Source: Rhizomicrobium sp. (GTDB taxonomy: Bacteria; Pseudomonadota; Alphaproteobacteria; Micropepsales; Micropepsaceae). Taken from it: a DNA stretch of 64,000 nt. Numbering within the stretch: position 1 is the first letter of the stretch; each line of letters begins with the position of its first letter. A model generated the notes under the pieces. The model searched no databases. It saw only the letters and a list, made by a program, of their open reading frames with translations, and was not told where the DNA came from. The stretch covers positions 2,294,001-2,358,000 of the forward strand of contig JBBCGL010000001.1 in NCBI GenBank assembly GCA_037200385.1. The letters run 5' to 3'. Of this stretch, positions 48,979 to 57,152 are shown piece by piece. The translations under genes were made by a program, and so were the position numbers.

Positions 48979-50108
48979 CAATCGAAGCCTTCTTGCAAAG
49001 GTTGGGCAGCGCCGGCTTTGCTGACGCTCTTCCAAACCCCAAAGGTTAAAACGGGGAGGACATAGATGAGCAGGAATACGACGGCCAAGATCCGGTAGCC
49101 CTTGGCGATCAGAGCGACGAGGCCGACGCGATCCGCGACGACCATCGACGCGGTCAGGAGCAAGGCGGCGACGGCCAACTTCTTCGCCGGCGTAAACGCC
49201 CAACCCCGCCAATCGTAAACCTTGCCAATGCGCGCGTTAATCGACTGGACGGCGGCGGTTCCACCTTCCAGCAGCGCGCAGAAGACCATCGTCTGAAAAA
49301 CGTAGCGCAAAAACGGCATGCCGAGGCGCACCAGGATGAAATCCGAGGGAAGCTTGGCCGCCCCGATGGAGGGGTAGAAGGCGCTCATGCAGAGAAAGAA
49401 AGCTATCGCCGGCGCCATCGCGAGGGGACCGGCCAAAGCACCGGCGATGAGGGCGTCCCGACGGCTGGTCAAGTGGCGCAGCACCGGAAGGATCGCCACC
49501 GCGGCCAACATATTGTAGCTGGCATAGGCAGTTCCTCCCGCGACCCATCCCGTTGTCGGCGTATGAAGCGTGAGCGCCCGTCCGATCGCGCCGCCGAACC
49601 GCCAAAGCGAGAGGAGGAGAAAAAGCCCGTAAACTGCGTAGAGGAAGATGCTCACATACTTGAAGAGGCCCTCGACCGCATTTTGACCGAAGGCAACCAC
49701 GGCCGCGATGCACATGCCGAGGACAAGCGTGCCCACCCATAGGGGCGCGCCGAACAACGCCGCTCCGAGCGCTCCGGCCGTGGCACCGAAAACCGAGAGG
49801 ATAAGGATGAGCGTCAGGACATAGGCCAGCTCGCAAATCGGCGAAAGAGGTCCCAGAAGATTGCGAAAGAACGTATCGTAGTCGCGACTGGCCGTGACGA
49901 AGGCGAGACAGAAGCTGGCCATGCCAACGCAGCTCCAGATGACCATCGCGAGAACCATGCCCATCAGGCCGCCGACAGGGCCGCTCGGCAGAAAGAATTC
50001 GGCGAGTTCGCGCCCGGTCGCGTAGCCGCCGCCGATCACCACCGCCTTGAAGGCAAGGCCGGGAAGGACGAACCGGTCAAACCACTTGCGCCAGCCAGCC
50101 ACCGCCAT
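48978..50108 (-). CDS. YkvI-like membrane permease
   Basis: 376 aa with about ten membrane helices (LMGMVLAMVIWSCVGMASF, YVLTLILILSVFGATAGAL, LAVVFLLIYVLPVLTFGVW). The start (LAFKAVVIGGGYATGRELAE) and pattern match the YkvI family of LeuT-fold transporters, whose substrates are mostly unknown. Co-transcription with the S9 peptidase suggests it takes up the released amino acids or dipeptides. A TetR-type palindrome lies at 50261-50289, upstream. Confidence 0.82.
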   Translation of the reverse strand: MAVAGWRKWFDRFVLPGLAFKAVVIGGGYATGRELAEFFLPSGPVGGLMGMVLAMVIWSCVGMASFCLAFVTASRDYDTFFRNLLGPLSPICELAYVLTLILILSVFGATAGALGAALFGAPLWVGTLVLGMCIAAVVAFGQNAVEGLFKYVSIFLYAVYGLFLLLSLWRFGGAIGRALTLHTPTTGWVAGGTAYASYNMLAAVAILPVLRHLTSRRDALIAGALAGPLAMAPAIAFFLCMSAFYPSIGAAKLPSDFILVRLGMPFLRYVFQTMVFCALLEGGTAAVQSINARIGKVYDWRGWAFTPAKKLAVAALLLTASMVVADRVGLVALIAKGYRILAVVFLLIYVLPVLTFGVWKSVSKAGAAQPLQEGFD

Positions 50109-50260
50109 CAGGGCACCGACAGGAGATCCGAGGCCACTCTCAAGCAGCCAACGGCAGTGAGGCGCCGCAACGCCTCGGGGAGATGGAAAGCGAACTTGGA
50201 TGCCATGGCGTCAGTCGAAGACGATCCGGGGATGCCGCAGATGTATCTCACCGTAGCGAC

Positions 50261-50289
50261 GAATTACTCGACACGCAATCGAGTTTTTC
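50261..50289. promoter_or_regulatory. Palindrome with GAAAAACTCGA half-site upstream of the permease operon
   Basis: On the minus strand GAAAAACTCGA (50289-50279), 7 bases, then TCGAGTAATTC (50271-50261): 11-bp arms with two mismatches. It overlaps the 3' end of the TetR gene and precedes the permease start by about 150 bp. The half-site is identical to that at 56391-56403. Confidence 0.6.
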
Positions 50290-51031
50290 GCCTTGACGCA
50301 CCTTGCGGATCGGCGATCAGACCGGCAACGATTTCCGGCATCGCCGTCGGGAGCGCGAGAGCGGGCATTTCTATCGGATTTTCGCGGCGCTCGAGGATCG
50401 GCGGTACGTAGTTGAAGAGATAAGAGGTGGCGGCCCGCTGGGCTTCCCGGCGGGCGAAATCCGAGACATGTCCCGTCTCGCTCAGCGAAGAACGCCAGAT
50501 GGCGTCGCTGATGCGGGTGGCATAGGCGAAGACACCGACCTCGTCCTTAAATCGCGGCCTTATGAACTGCCGATCGACGGCTTGCCGGATGCGTTCCGCC
50601 GCCTCCAAAATTCCCGGTTCTCGACCCGCATAGACGTTGCCGGGAATCTTCCATGTCGAAAAGAGCTGCAAGAATGCGAGATCCGCCTCATACGCGCTGA
50701 TGAGTGCCTCGCTGAGATGTTCGTACACCTCGGGCCAGGTCTCCGCCGGCTTCGTCAGCGCGGTGACGGTGACGAACTTATGCCAGGGGCCGGCATAGTC
50801 GATCAGCTCGGCAAACAACTCCATTTTACCCGGAAAGAAGTGGTAGCAGGATGCCAGGGGCATGTCGGCTTCGCGTGCGATATCCTGGTAGGTGATGTCG
50901 TCTATGTACCGTTGACGGACAAGAATTAGAGCCGTCTCCAGGAGAAGCTTGCGGCGCGCATCGCCCCGCGCCTGCCGAAATTTGCGGCGCGGTCTCTTGA
51001 TGTCGGTCGTAGAGGCACGGACCTTGCGCAT
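50264..51031 (-). CDS. TetR-family regulator
   Basis: 255 aa. N-terminal HTH (DARRKLLLETALILVRQRYI, DITYQDIAREADMPLASCYH, FFPGKMELFAELI) followed by a helical effector-binding part. A basic extension (MRKVRASTTDIKRPRRKFRQ) precedes the HTH. It is divergent from the GPH-type transporter with a 350-bp gap (51032-51381) that contains an inverted repeat at 51316-51343. Related repeats lie before the permease operon and in the hydrolase/MaoC gap, so it may control all three. Confidence 0.9.
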   Translation of the reverse strand: MRKVRASTTDIKRPRRKFRQARGDARRKLLLETALILVRQRYIDDITYQDIAREADMPLASCYHFFPGKMELFAELIDYAGPWHKFVTVTALTKPAETWPEVYEHLSEALISAYEADLAFLQLFSTWKIPGNVYAGREPGILEAAERIRQAVDRQFIRPRFKDEVGVFAYATRISDAIWRSSLSETGHVSDFARREAQRAATSYLFNYVPPILERRENPIEMPALALPTAMPEIVAGLIADPQGASRRKTRLRVE

Positions 51032-51315
51032 TGCGCATCCTTCGATGGCTTAGGCGGATTGTCGCCGACCTGCCATGGCGCCCGCAAGCTGTCCCGGATC
51101 GGCGCGAACCATAACCGCACCCGACTCGATTCCGCCGAAAAAAATACGCTGGCGACCGAGAGGGGGCGACTCACCGGGGTGCGGCTCGCCCTTGCGCGAT
51201 TCATCGCACTTCGACCGACAGTCCGAAATTTTCAATGGGAATCAACTAGGCCTCTCTCTGTGCCGACCCGTTCGGGCGCATGCACGATTCCATATTGAAT
51301 TCGCTGGCCGCGCCT

Positions 51316-51343
51316 GAGAAACTCGATATTATTTCAGTTTCTC
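51316..51343. promoter_or_regulatory. Inverted repeat upstream of the GPH transporter (TetR operator candidate)
   Basis: Perfect arms GAGAAACT (51316-51323) and AGTTTCTC (51336-51343), spacer 12, with AAACTCGA at the same distance from the centre as in the repeat at 56391-56422. It lies 39 bp before the transporter ATG. The rest of the 350-bp gap 51032-51381 shows no gene. Confidence 0.65.
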
Positions 51344-51381
51344 CCACCTTAAGTGGCGGGGCCGCGCGAAAAGGACCGAGC

Positions 51382-52752
51382 ATGACCGCCAAATCCCCGG
51401 AGCACCTCTCCAAGAAGGTCCTGGTGGGATATGCCATGGGCTCCATCGGCACCGGAATTTTCAACACCGTGCCCAGCATTCTGCTGCTTTTCTACATGAC
51501 CGACATTCTCGGCTTGCGCCCGATCATGGCGGCCGCAGCAGTGGTGGTGCCGAAGGTCCTGGCCGTCTTCACGGACCCGCTGATGGGCGCCCTCTCCGAC
51601 CGCACCCGCAGCCCTTGGGGCCGCCGCAGTCCATGGCTGCTGGCAGGCGCCATCCTCTTGTCGTTGAGCTTTGTGTTTCTGTTCCGGGCTCCGGCGTTTC
51701 CAGACCCCATGGCGCGTTTCGCCTGGGTCCTCTGCATCTATGCGATCAGCGCCACCTCCTATTCGGTCTTCGCCGTTCCGTATGTCGCCATGCCGGCCGA
51801 GATGAGCGACGATCCGAATGAGCGAACCAGGATCATGAGCTGGCGCATGTGCTTTGTCGTCGCCGGCGTCCTGATCGGCGCGGCGGGCGCACCGGCGGTC
51901 GTTCAAGCCTTGGGATCGGGGGCCAAAGGCTATGGCGGAATGTCGCTCCTTCTTGGCGCGATCACCGGCTTCGCCATGCTGACGGCATTCTTTGCGTCGA
52001 GATCCGTGAGGCAGACGGCGGCACAAAACGGAACTCCGGGGTTTCGCGCCGAGGCGGCCAAGGCGATCGGCGATCCCATTCTGCGCCACCTCACGGCCGC
52101 GTTCATCATCCAAGTGGTCGCCACGAGCATCTCCGGCGCCGCGATGCCGTATGTCGCCACGCACCTGCTCGGCAAGAACGCCGGATTTATGGGCGGCCTT
52201 TACTTGGCGCTCGTGCTGACGAGTTTCTTCTGCATCCCGCTTTGGGCGGCGATATCCGCACGCATCGGGAAGCGCCGCGCCTTCGTCATCGGCGCGCTCA
52301 TTTCCGCCGGAACGGCGATGAGCCTTGTGTTCGTGCATCCGGGCTATCCATCCTGGTTGCTCATCGCCCAATTTGTCGTCTCCGGTTTCGGCTTCTCCGG
52401 CCTTCAGGTTCTCCCCTTCGCGATGCTGACCGATGTGATCCAGCACGACGCATTGATGCGGGAGGGAAGACGGGAAGGGCTCTACACCGGGCTTTGGACG
52501 GCGACGGAGAAAGTGGGGTTGGCGCTGGGCCCCCTGGTGACCGCTTGCGCGCTGGCGCTCGGGGGATATGTCGGGGGTGCGGGCCAGGCCGAACCTTCCG
52601 CAGCTCTCGCGGCGATCCTCGTATCGGTCTCGGTCGTTCCGGCCGCCCTCTTCGCGCTGTCGGCCCTGATCATAAGCCGATATCCCCTGACGGAATCCAG
52701 ACTGGCGGAAATCAGAAACGCCAACCTTGAAGACAGTCTGAAACCGGCGTAG
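51382..52752 (+). CDS. MFS transporter, GPH (glycoside-pentoside-hexuronide):cation symporter family
   Basis: 456 aa, 12 membrane helices. GPH marks: GYAMGSIGTGIFNTVPSILL, DPLMGALSDRTRSPWGRRSP and ATEKVGLALGP. The family usually carries sugars with sodium or protons but the specificity here is unknown; a sugar transporter is out of place among peptide genes, so an amino-sugar or glycopeptide part may be the substrate. AAAGGA precedes the ATG at 51382; an earlier in-frame start (51280) is unlikely. Divergent from the TetR gene. Confidence 0.85.
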   Translation: MTAKSPEHLSKKVLVGYAMGSIGTGIFNTVPSILLLFYMTDILGLRPIMAAAAVVVPKVLAVFTDPLMGALSDRTRSPWGRRSPWLLAGAILLSLSFVFLFRAPAFPDPMARFAWVLCIYAISATSYSVFAVPYVAMPAEMSDDPNERTRIMSWRMCFVVAGVLIGAAGAPAVVQALGSGAKGYGGMSLLLGAITGFAMLTAFFASRSVRQTAAQNGTPGFRAEAAKAIGDPILRHLTAAFIIQVVATSISGAAMPYVATHLLGKNAGFMGGLYLALVLTSFFCIPLWAAISARIGKRRAFVIGALISAGTAMSLVFVHPGYPSWLLIAQFVVSGFGFSGLQVLPFAMLTDVIQHDALMREGRREGLYTGLWTATEKVGLALGPLVTACALALGGYVGGAGQAEPSAALAAILVSVSVVPAALFALSALIISRYPLTESRLAEIRNANLEDSLKPA

Positions 52753-52781
52753 CGGCCGCCGTGCGGAGATCGGCCTCCATC

Positions 52782-53789
52782 CTAGCCGAGGTCGAACGCT
52801 CGCTGCCGCTGCCCCAGGCTATCAATGCTGTTGGCGATCAGAAGCTGGAGCAGAATTCGACTTTTTTGCGGATTCAACGCGCCGGCGGCGAGGAAGCCCA
52901 GCGCGTCGTCGTCGACTTCGACGTTGCGATCGACCCGGCCTTCGCCGAGCCGGGTCGACCGAACGACGGCGATGCCGTCGCGTGCCGCTGCACCAAGGCG
53001 ATCGAGCACCGCGGCGGGGGCATTGCCGTTGCCGAGACCGGCCAGGACGATGCCGGCCGTTTTCCTTCGCGCCAGCGCCGAGACTATGGACGAATCCATG
53101 CCGGCATGGGCGTAGACGACATCGACTCTCGGCTCCGCGCCAGGGTCGAACATGCGATATCTGTCCCGGCGGACCGCCCCCGGCGGCGGCGCGAAGAAGA
53201 ATGCCCCACTGGCGGACACCGCCCCAAGCGGTCGTTCGGGGAAAGAGCGAAAAGCTTCCGGCGGAGCGTTGCTGACCTTCGTTGCGGCGCGCGCTCCGTG
53301 TATGGCCCCGCCCATGACCACAAGCACGCCCCGATCCCGCGCAGCCGGCAGCGCGGCGAGGCGGATCGCATCGGCGAGGTTGCTGGGTCCATCCGCATCG
53401 TCGGCGTTGCTCGGCCTCATGGCGCCGACCAAAACGACCGGCGGCCCGACCGGAAGGACCAGATCGAGAAAATAGGCGGTCTCCTCCAGCGTGTCGGTGC
53501 CGTGCGTGATCACCACCCCATCCGTCGCTTTGTCGGACAACGCCGCGACCAGCCGGTCGTGGAGACGGTGCCAGACGGCGGTGTTCATATCCTGCGATCC
53601 GATGTCCGCCACCTGCTCGCTGCGGATGTCGGCGAAGGCGCCGACCTGCGCCTTCGCGATCAGGCTCCCCACGCCGACTTGACCATAGGCATAGCGCCGC
53701 GGACCGGACATCGCCGTTCGGGCCGCGATGGTCCCGCCCGTCCCGATTACCAGTATCCGCGGGACAGACGGTGCGCGGCCGCCGATCAT
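52782..53789 (-). CDS. L-asparaginase (type II-like)
   Basis: 335 aa. Both threonine motifs are present: GTGGTIAAR (Thr20) and ITHGTDTLEETAYF (Thr98-Asp99), with GAMRPSNADDADGP after. It hydrolyses L-asparagine (and often D-asparagine or glutamine) to aspartate and ammonia. No signal peptide, so cytoplasmic, although type II enzymes are usually exported. Its ATG overlaps the stop of the dehydratase gene, so both act in one pathway of amino acid breakdown. Confidence 0.92.
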   Translation of the reverse strand: MIGGRAPSVPRILVIGTGGTIAARTAMSGPRRYAYGQVGVGSLIAKAQVGAFADIRSEQVADIGSQDMNTAVWHRLHDRLVAALSDKATDGVVITHGTDTLEETAYFLDLVLPVGPPVVLVGAMRPSNADDADGPSNLADAIRLAALPAARDRGVLVVMGGAIHGARAATKVSNAPPEAFRSFPERPLGAVSASGAFFFAPPPGAVRRDRYRMFDPGAEPRVDVVYAHAGMDSSIVSALARRKTAGIVLAGLGNGNAPAAVLDRLGAAARDGIAVVRSTRLGEGRVDRNVEVDDDALGFLAAGALNPQKSRILLQLLIANSIDSLGQRQRAFDLG

Positions 53790-54778
53790 CCGGCCGATCC
53801 GCCGATGACCCCGCTGTACAGTCCCGGATCGACGTTTGAACCCGAAACCACCACGGCGAGCGCACCCGTGCCCATTTTGCCCTGTCCCGTGAGCGCGGCA
53901 GCGAGCGCCACCGCCCCACCGGGTTCGATGACCAGCTTCATTTTTTCGAAGGCGAATTTCATTGCCGCTCTGACCTGGTCGTCCGTCACCACCAAACCGC
54001 CGGAGAGCAGGCGCTTGAGGATGGGGAATGTGAGTTCACCCGGGCTTGGAGCCAAAAGCGCATCACAGATAGACGTTGCGCCCTTCGAGACCGTCTCGCG
54101 ATGCCCCGATTTCAGCGACATTGCGGTGTCGTCAAATCCGGCGGGTTCCACCGCGTAGACGTCCGCATCCGGCGCCAGATCCTTCACCGCGGTGGCGACA
54201 CCTGCGACGAGACCGCCGCCGCCGCAGGGAACGAAAACGCCGGCAAGCAGAGCACCGACGTCATGGACCTGCTCCACCAGTTCGAGACCGACCGTCCCCT
54301 GCCCGGCGATGACGAACGGATCGTCGAAGGACGGCACCAGGGTTGCCCTCCTCTGCACCGCCAAATCGGCGGCGATCTGCTCACGCGAGTCGGTCGAGCG
54401 ATCGTAGAACACGACCTCGGCGCCCAGGGCGCGCGTATTGGCGATCTTGATGCCGGGAGCATCGGCAGGCATGACGATGGTCGCCGGGATTCCCAGGAGT
54501 CGCGCGGCCGCCGCCACGCCCTGCGCGTGATTTCCCGACGAGTAGGCGACGACGCCGCCGGCTTTCGCTTCGTCGTCCAATCGCGCCAGGCGATTGAAAG
54601 CGCCTCTGAATTTGAATGAGCCCGTTCGCTGCGCGCCCTCGAACTTGACCAGGACGCGCCTTCCGGCCCGCTCGTTGAGAGCTTCGAATTCGAGCAGCGG
54701 CGTACGAACCGCGACGCCGCGGATGAGAGCGGCAGCAGAATGAATTTCATGCGGTGAGATGGCGAATGACAGAGACAC
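53786..54778 (-). CDS. Threonine dehydratase / serine racemase-like PLP enzyme
   Basis: 330 aa, fold type II, without the ACT regulatory domain of biosynthetic IlvA, so a catabolic form. PLP lysine Lys56 in TGSFKFRGA, phosphate loop PCGGGGLVAGV, and VVAYSSGNHAQGVA. It turns threonine or serine into a keto acid and ammonia, or racemises serine. First gene of a leftward pair with the asparaginase. Confidence 0.88.
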   Translation of the reverse strand: MSLSFAISPHEIHSAAALIRGVAVRTPLLEFEALNERAGRRVLVKFEGAQRTGSFKFRGAFNRLARLDDEAKAGGVVAYSSGNHAQGVAAAARLLGIPATIVMPADAPGIKIANTRALGAEVVFYDRSTDSREQIAADLAVQRRATLVPSFDDPFVIAGQGTVGLELVEQVHDVGALLAGVFVPCGGGGLVAGVATAVKDLAPDADVYAVEPAGFDDTAMSLKSGHRETVSKGATSICDALLAPSPGELTFPILKRLLSGGLVVTDDQVRAAMKFAFEKMKLVIEPGGAVALAAALTGQGKMGTGALAVVVSGSNVDPGLYSGVIGGSAG

Positions 54779-54839
54779 GCAAACCTCGCGCTGGATGGCG
54801 GTGAATCAATGGAATGAGCTGTCGCCGAACCCTGGTCTT

Positions 54840-56306
54840 TCAGGGCGCCTCAGCCGGCGCCCCAGACGACGAGATAGCCCAATCCACGGGCGCGATCCGC
54901 AGGGCGCAACCCGTTCGCACCGGCGCATGGGGGTCGCGAAGAAAATCCACATAGGTTTGAAGGATGCATGGATTGCCCGACGCGAGAACGGAGTGCGAGC
55001 TGGAGGGATCGACAACGAGGTTCGGATGGTCGAGGTGAAGGGCGATCGCCTCGGAGTATTCCGTCGGACAGATGGGATCGTAGCTGCCCGATAGGAGAAG
55101 CGTGGGCAGATCGCTTTGCACCGGGCCGGTCAGCTCGGGCGGCGTGGGGCGGACCGGCCAGCTTGCACACCGCCGAGCGAAGTCCCATCCCTCAGGGCGG
55201 ATGTCGGCTTTGATATCCTCCGGCCACGGGTTCTTATAGGGGACGCGGGCCTCCTGGACACCGGGAGAGGGATTGTCATCTCCGCACAGCGTCGCCGCGT
55301 TCAGGCCCAGCGCCGAGCGGCGCGTTGGGTCGAAGGGCCCGTATCCCTCGCTCTCCGCCGTTTCCCGAGACGCGAACAATGTCGCGTAGTCCTTCCGCGC
55401 GGCCGCATCGACGAGCATCGGCGTGAACCGAAGCGAGAAGCTGTAGTACATGGTCAGATAGAGGCGATCGAAGATGCGCGCCGCGGTGACCGGCTGGCCT
55501 TGATACGTCTCGGGGCTGCGTTCTGCATCCCGCATCGTGGCGATGAAGCGATTGCGAAGGTCCGGGTAGGCTTTGTTGCACGCCGGATCGGCCTGACAGT
55601 CGTCGAACACGCGCGCAAAGGCGTTCAGCGTCGATGGCCGGGTCCAATCGTATCCGGCTTGCATCGTATCGCCGGAGTCCAGCGTCACCGAGCGCAAGGC
55701 TTCCGGATAGAGCCTCTCATACTGAAGGGCATAGTAAGCGCCGAAGGAAACGCCGAGCACGTTCCAAGGACCCAGGCGCAGCGCTCGGCGGAGCGCCTCC
55801 ACGTCATGCGTGGATGGAATGCTGCGGTATTGTTCGACGTCGACACCTTGTGCCGTCCAACGTCGGTAGCACGCGGCCAGGTCGTCGACGCCGTTGCACG
55901 ACAGGGCCGGTTCCGAATAGCCGTACCCGCGAGACTCCACCACGATGATATCCCGGTCTCGCCCGGCCGGGGAGGAGGCGATCAACGGCAGGGAAAAGAG
56001 CGAAGACACTCCCGGGCCGCCGGGCAGGAGAACGATCGGATCCTTGAGCCTCGCCGCGCTGTCGGCCGCAGCCACGGTGGCGACGAGGATTCGGATACGC
56101 TTCGAGCCCGCCCCCAAGCTCCAATTCTCGGGCACCTCCAGGGTGGAGCATCTGACGCGCGCCGGGGCGTGAAAGGGGCAAGCGACCGGAGCAAGTTTCG
56201 CGAGAGACAGGTCGACCGTCTCAGGCGCGGCGGTCGCGCCGCCCGAGATCATTGCCGCGGCCCCTAGCACCGCAATCGCCACCAAACAGCTTGCCCGCAA
56301 ACCCAT
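54840..56306 (-). CDS. Exported alpha/beta hydrolase (TAP-like, tripeptidyl/prolyl aminopeptidase type)
   Basis: 488 aa with a signal peptide (SCLVAIAVLGAAAMISGGAT). Alpha/beta hydrolase motifs: VLLPGGPGVSS (oxyanion loop), nucleophile in LGVSFGAYYA, acid in SGSYDPICPTEYSE and His in SSSHSVLA. Cys pairs suggest disulfides in the periplasm. The TAP-like C-terminal domain marks tripeptidyl aminopeptidases. GGGGAACTG precedes the ATG at 56306. The 321-bp gap upstream (56307-56627), shared with the MaoC gene, carries two palindromes. Confidence 0.85.
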   Translation of the reverse strand: MGLRASCLVAIAVLGAAAMISGGATAAPETVDLSLAKLAPVACPFHAPARVRCSTLEVPENWSLGAGSKRIRILVATVAAADSAARLKDPIVLLPGGPGVSSLFSLPLIASSPAGRDRDIIVVESRGYGYSEPALSCNGVDDLAACYRRWTAQGVDVEQYRSIPSTHDVEALRRALRLGPWNVLGVSFGAYYALQYERLYPEALRSVTLDSGDTMQAGYDWTRPSTLNAFARVFDDCQADPACNKAYPDLRNRFIATMRDAERSPETYQGQPVTAARIFDRLYLTMYYSFSLRFTPMLVDAAARKDYATLFASRETAESEGYGPFDPTRRSALGLNAATLCGDDNPSPGVQEARVPYKNPWPEDIKADIRPEGWDFARRCASWPVRPTPPELTGPVQSDLPTLLLSGSYDPICPTEYSEAIALHLDHPNLVVDPSSSHSVLASGNPCILQTYVDFLRDPHAPVRTGCALRIAPVDWAISSSGAPAEAP

Positions 56307-56390
56307 TTTCAACAGTTCCCCGTAGAGACGATGCGCCGCGCATCCCAAAACATGGGACTGCAGCTCTGCAATTTTGTAAAGCTGAAAATC

Positions 56391-56422
56391 GTGAAAAACT
56401 CGACTCATATCGACTTTTTCAC
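56391..56422. promoter_or_regulatory. 13-bp-arm inverted repeat in the hydrolase/MaoC divergent promoter region
   Basis: Arms GTGAAAAACTCGA (56391-56403) and TCGACTTTTTCAC (56410-56422), one mismatch, 6-base spacer. Its left half shares GAAAAACTCGA with the palindrome at 50261-50289 and matches the one at 51316-51343 at the same distance from the centre. Candidate operator of the TetR regulator. Confidence 0.7.
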
Positions 56423-56568
56423 ATGACGATCCGGACCGGCGCGAACTCCACGGACTGAGCCGCGCCCGACTTCCTCCGTAGTTCACCGCCAAATATGACG
56501 TCTTTATCGATGTGGCATGGGCCGAAGGCGCGGGCTGCCGCGGCTTTCGAAATTTCGGACATGATATA

Positions 56569-56589
56569 TACTCGATGATGCATCGTGTA
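56569..56589. promoter_or_regulatory. Palindrome TACTCGATG-ATG-CATCGTGTA upstream of the MaoC gene
   Basis: 9-bp arms with one mismatch around ATG, embedded in an AT-rich stretch (TATATA before, TTA after), about 40 bp before the GTG start of the MaoC gene. It differs from the GAAAAACTCGA family and may bind a separate fatty-acid type regulator or overlap the promoter. Confidence 0.55.
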
Positions 56590-56627
56590 TTAGGCTGGCC
56601 GACGAAAGATCAGGGAGGGGACGAATC

Positions 56628-57152
56628 GTGACCATCGAGGAATTGCTTCGCCTGGAGCAGGCAAGGCTGGGCGTTGAGGTCGGGCCGTCACGCTGGCGCG
56701 ACGTCCGCCAAGAAGACATCAACGCGTTCGCCGTCTGCACCGATGATCCCGATCCGATGCACATCGATGTCGCGTGGGCCAAGAGATACAGCCCCTTTGG
56801 CGGAACGATCGCCTTCGGATTTTGGACGATCGCGATGCTCACGACTCTTCTCGGCGAACTCAGCCGCATGAGCCATCGCCCTTCCCTGCCACACGAGGAA
56901 CTCATCGGCATCAATTACGGCTGCGACCGTCTTCGCCTGATAGAGCCCGTGCGCGTCGGCGCCCGCATCCGCGCGCGGGCCACGCTCGTCTCCGTCGAAC
57001 AGCCGGCGCCAGATCGCATTTTGCGCAGGACGGATGTGACGGTGGACGTGGAGAATGCCTCGCGACCCGCCTTGGTGGCGCGCTGGCTGTCGGTCTCCCT
57101 CATGCCCGAAAAGGGCGTTCGCCTTGACGGCTTTCGGCGAGCGAACGCATGA
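56628..57152 (+). CDS. MaoC-like (R)-specific enoyl-CoA hydratase
   Basis: 174 aa, single hotdog domain. Motifs: QEDINAFAVCTDDPDPMHID (catalytic Asp and His), GTIAFGFWTIAMLTTLLGEL, INYGCDRLRLIEPVRVG. It hydrates or dehydrates enoyl-CoA in the cytoplasm. GTG start with GGGAGGGG upstream; its stop overlaps the ATG of the acyl-CoA ligase, so the pair handles an acyl chain together. Confidence 0.85.
   Translation: MTIEELLRLEQARLGVEVGPSRWRDVRQEDINAFAVCTDDPDPMHIDVAWAKRYSPFGGTIAFGFWTIAMLTTLLGELSRMSHRPSLPHEELIGINYGCDRLRLIEPVRVGARIRARATLVSVEQPAPDRILRRTDVTVDVENASRPALVARWLSVSLMPEKGVRLDGFRRANA

Noticed and set aside
56352-56374. TGCA-rich stretch upstream of the TAP-like hydrolase as a further TTGCA-N5-TGCAA site
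   Set aside because: Half-site spacing is 4 instead of 5 and one half is degenerate.
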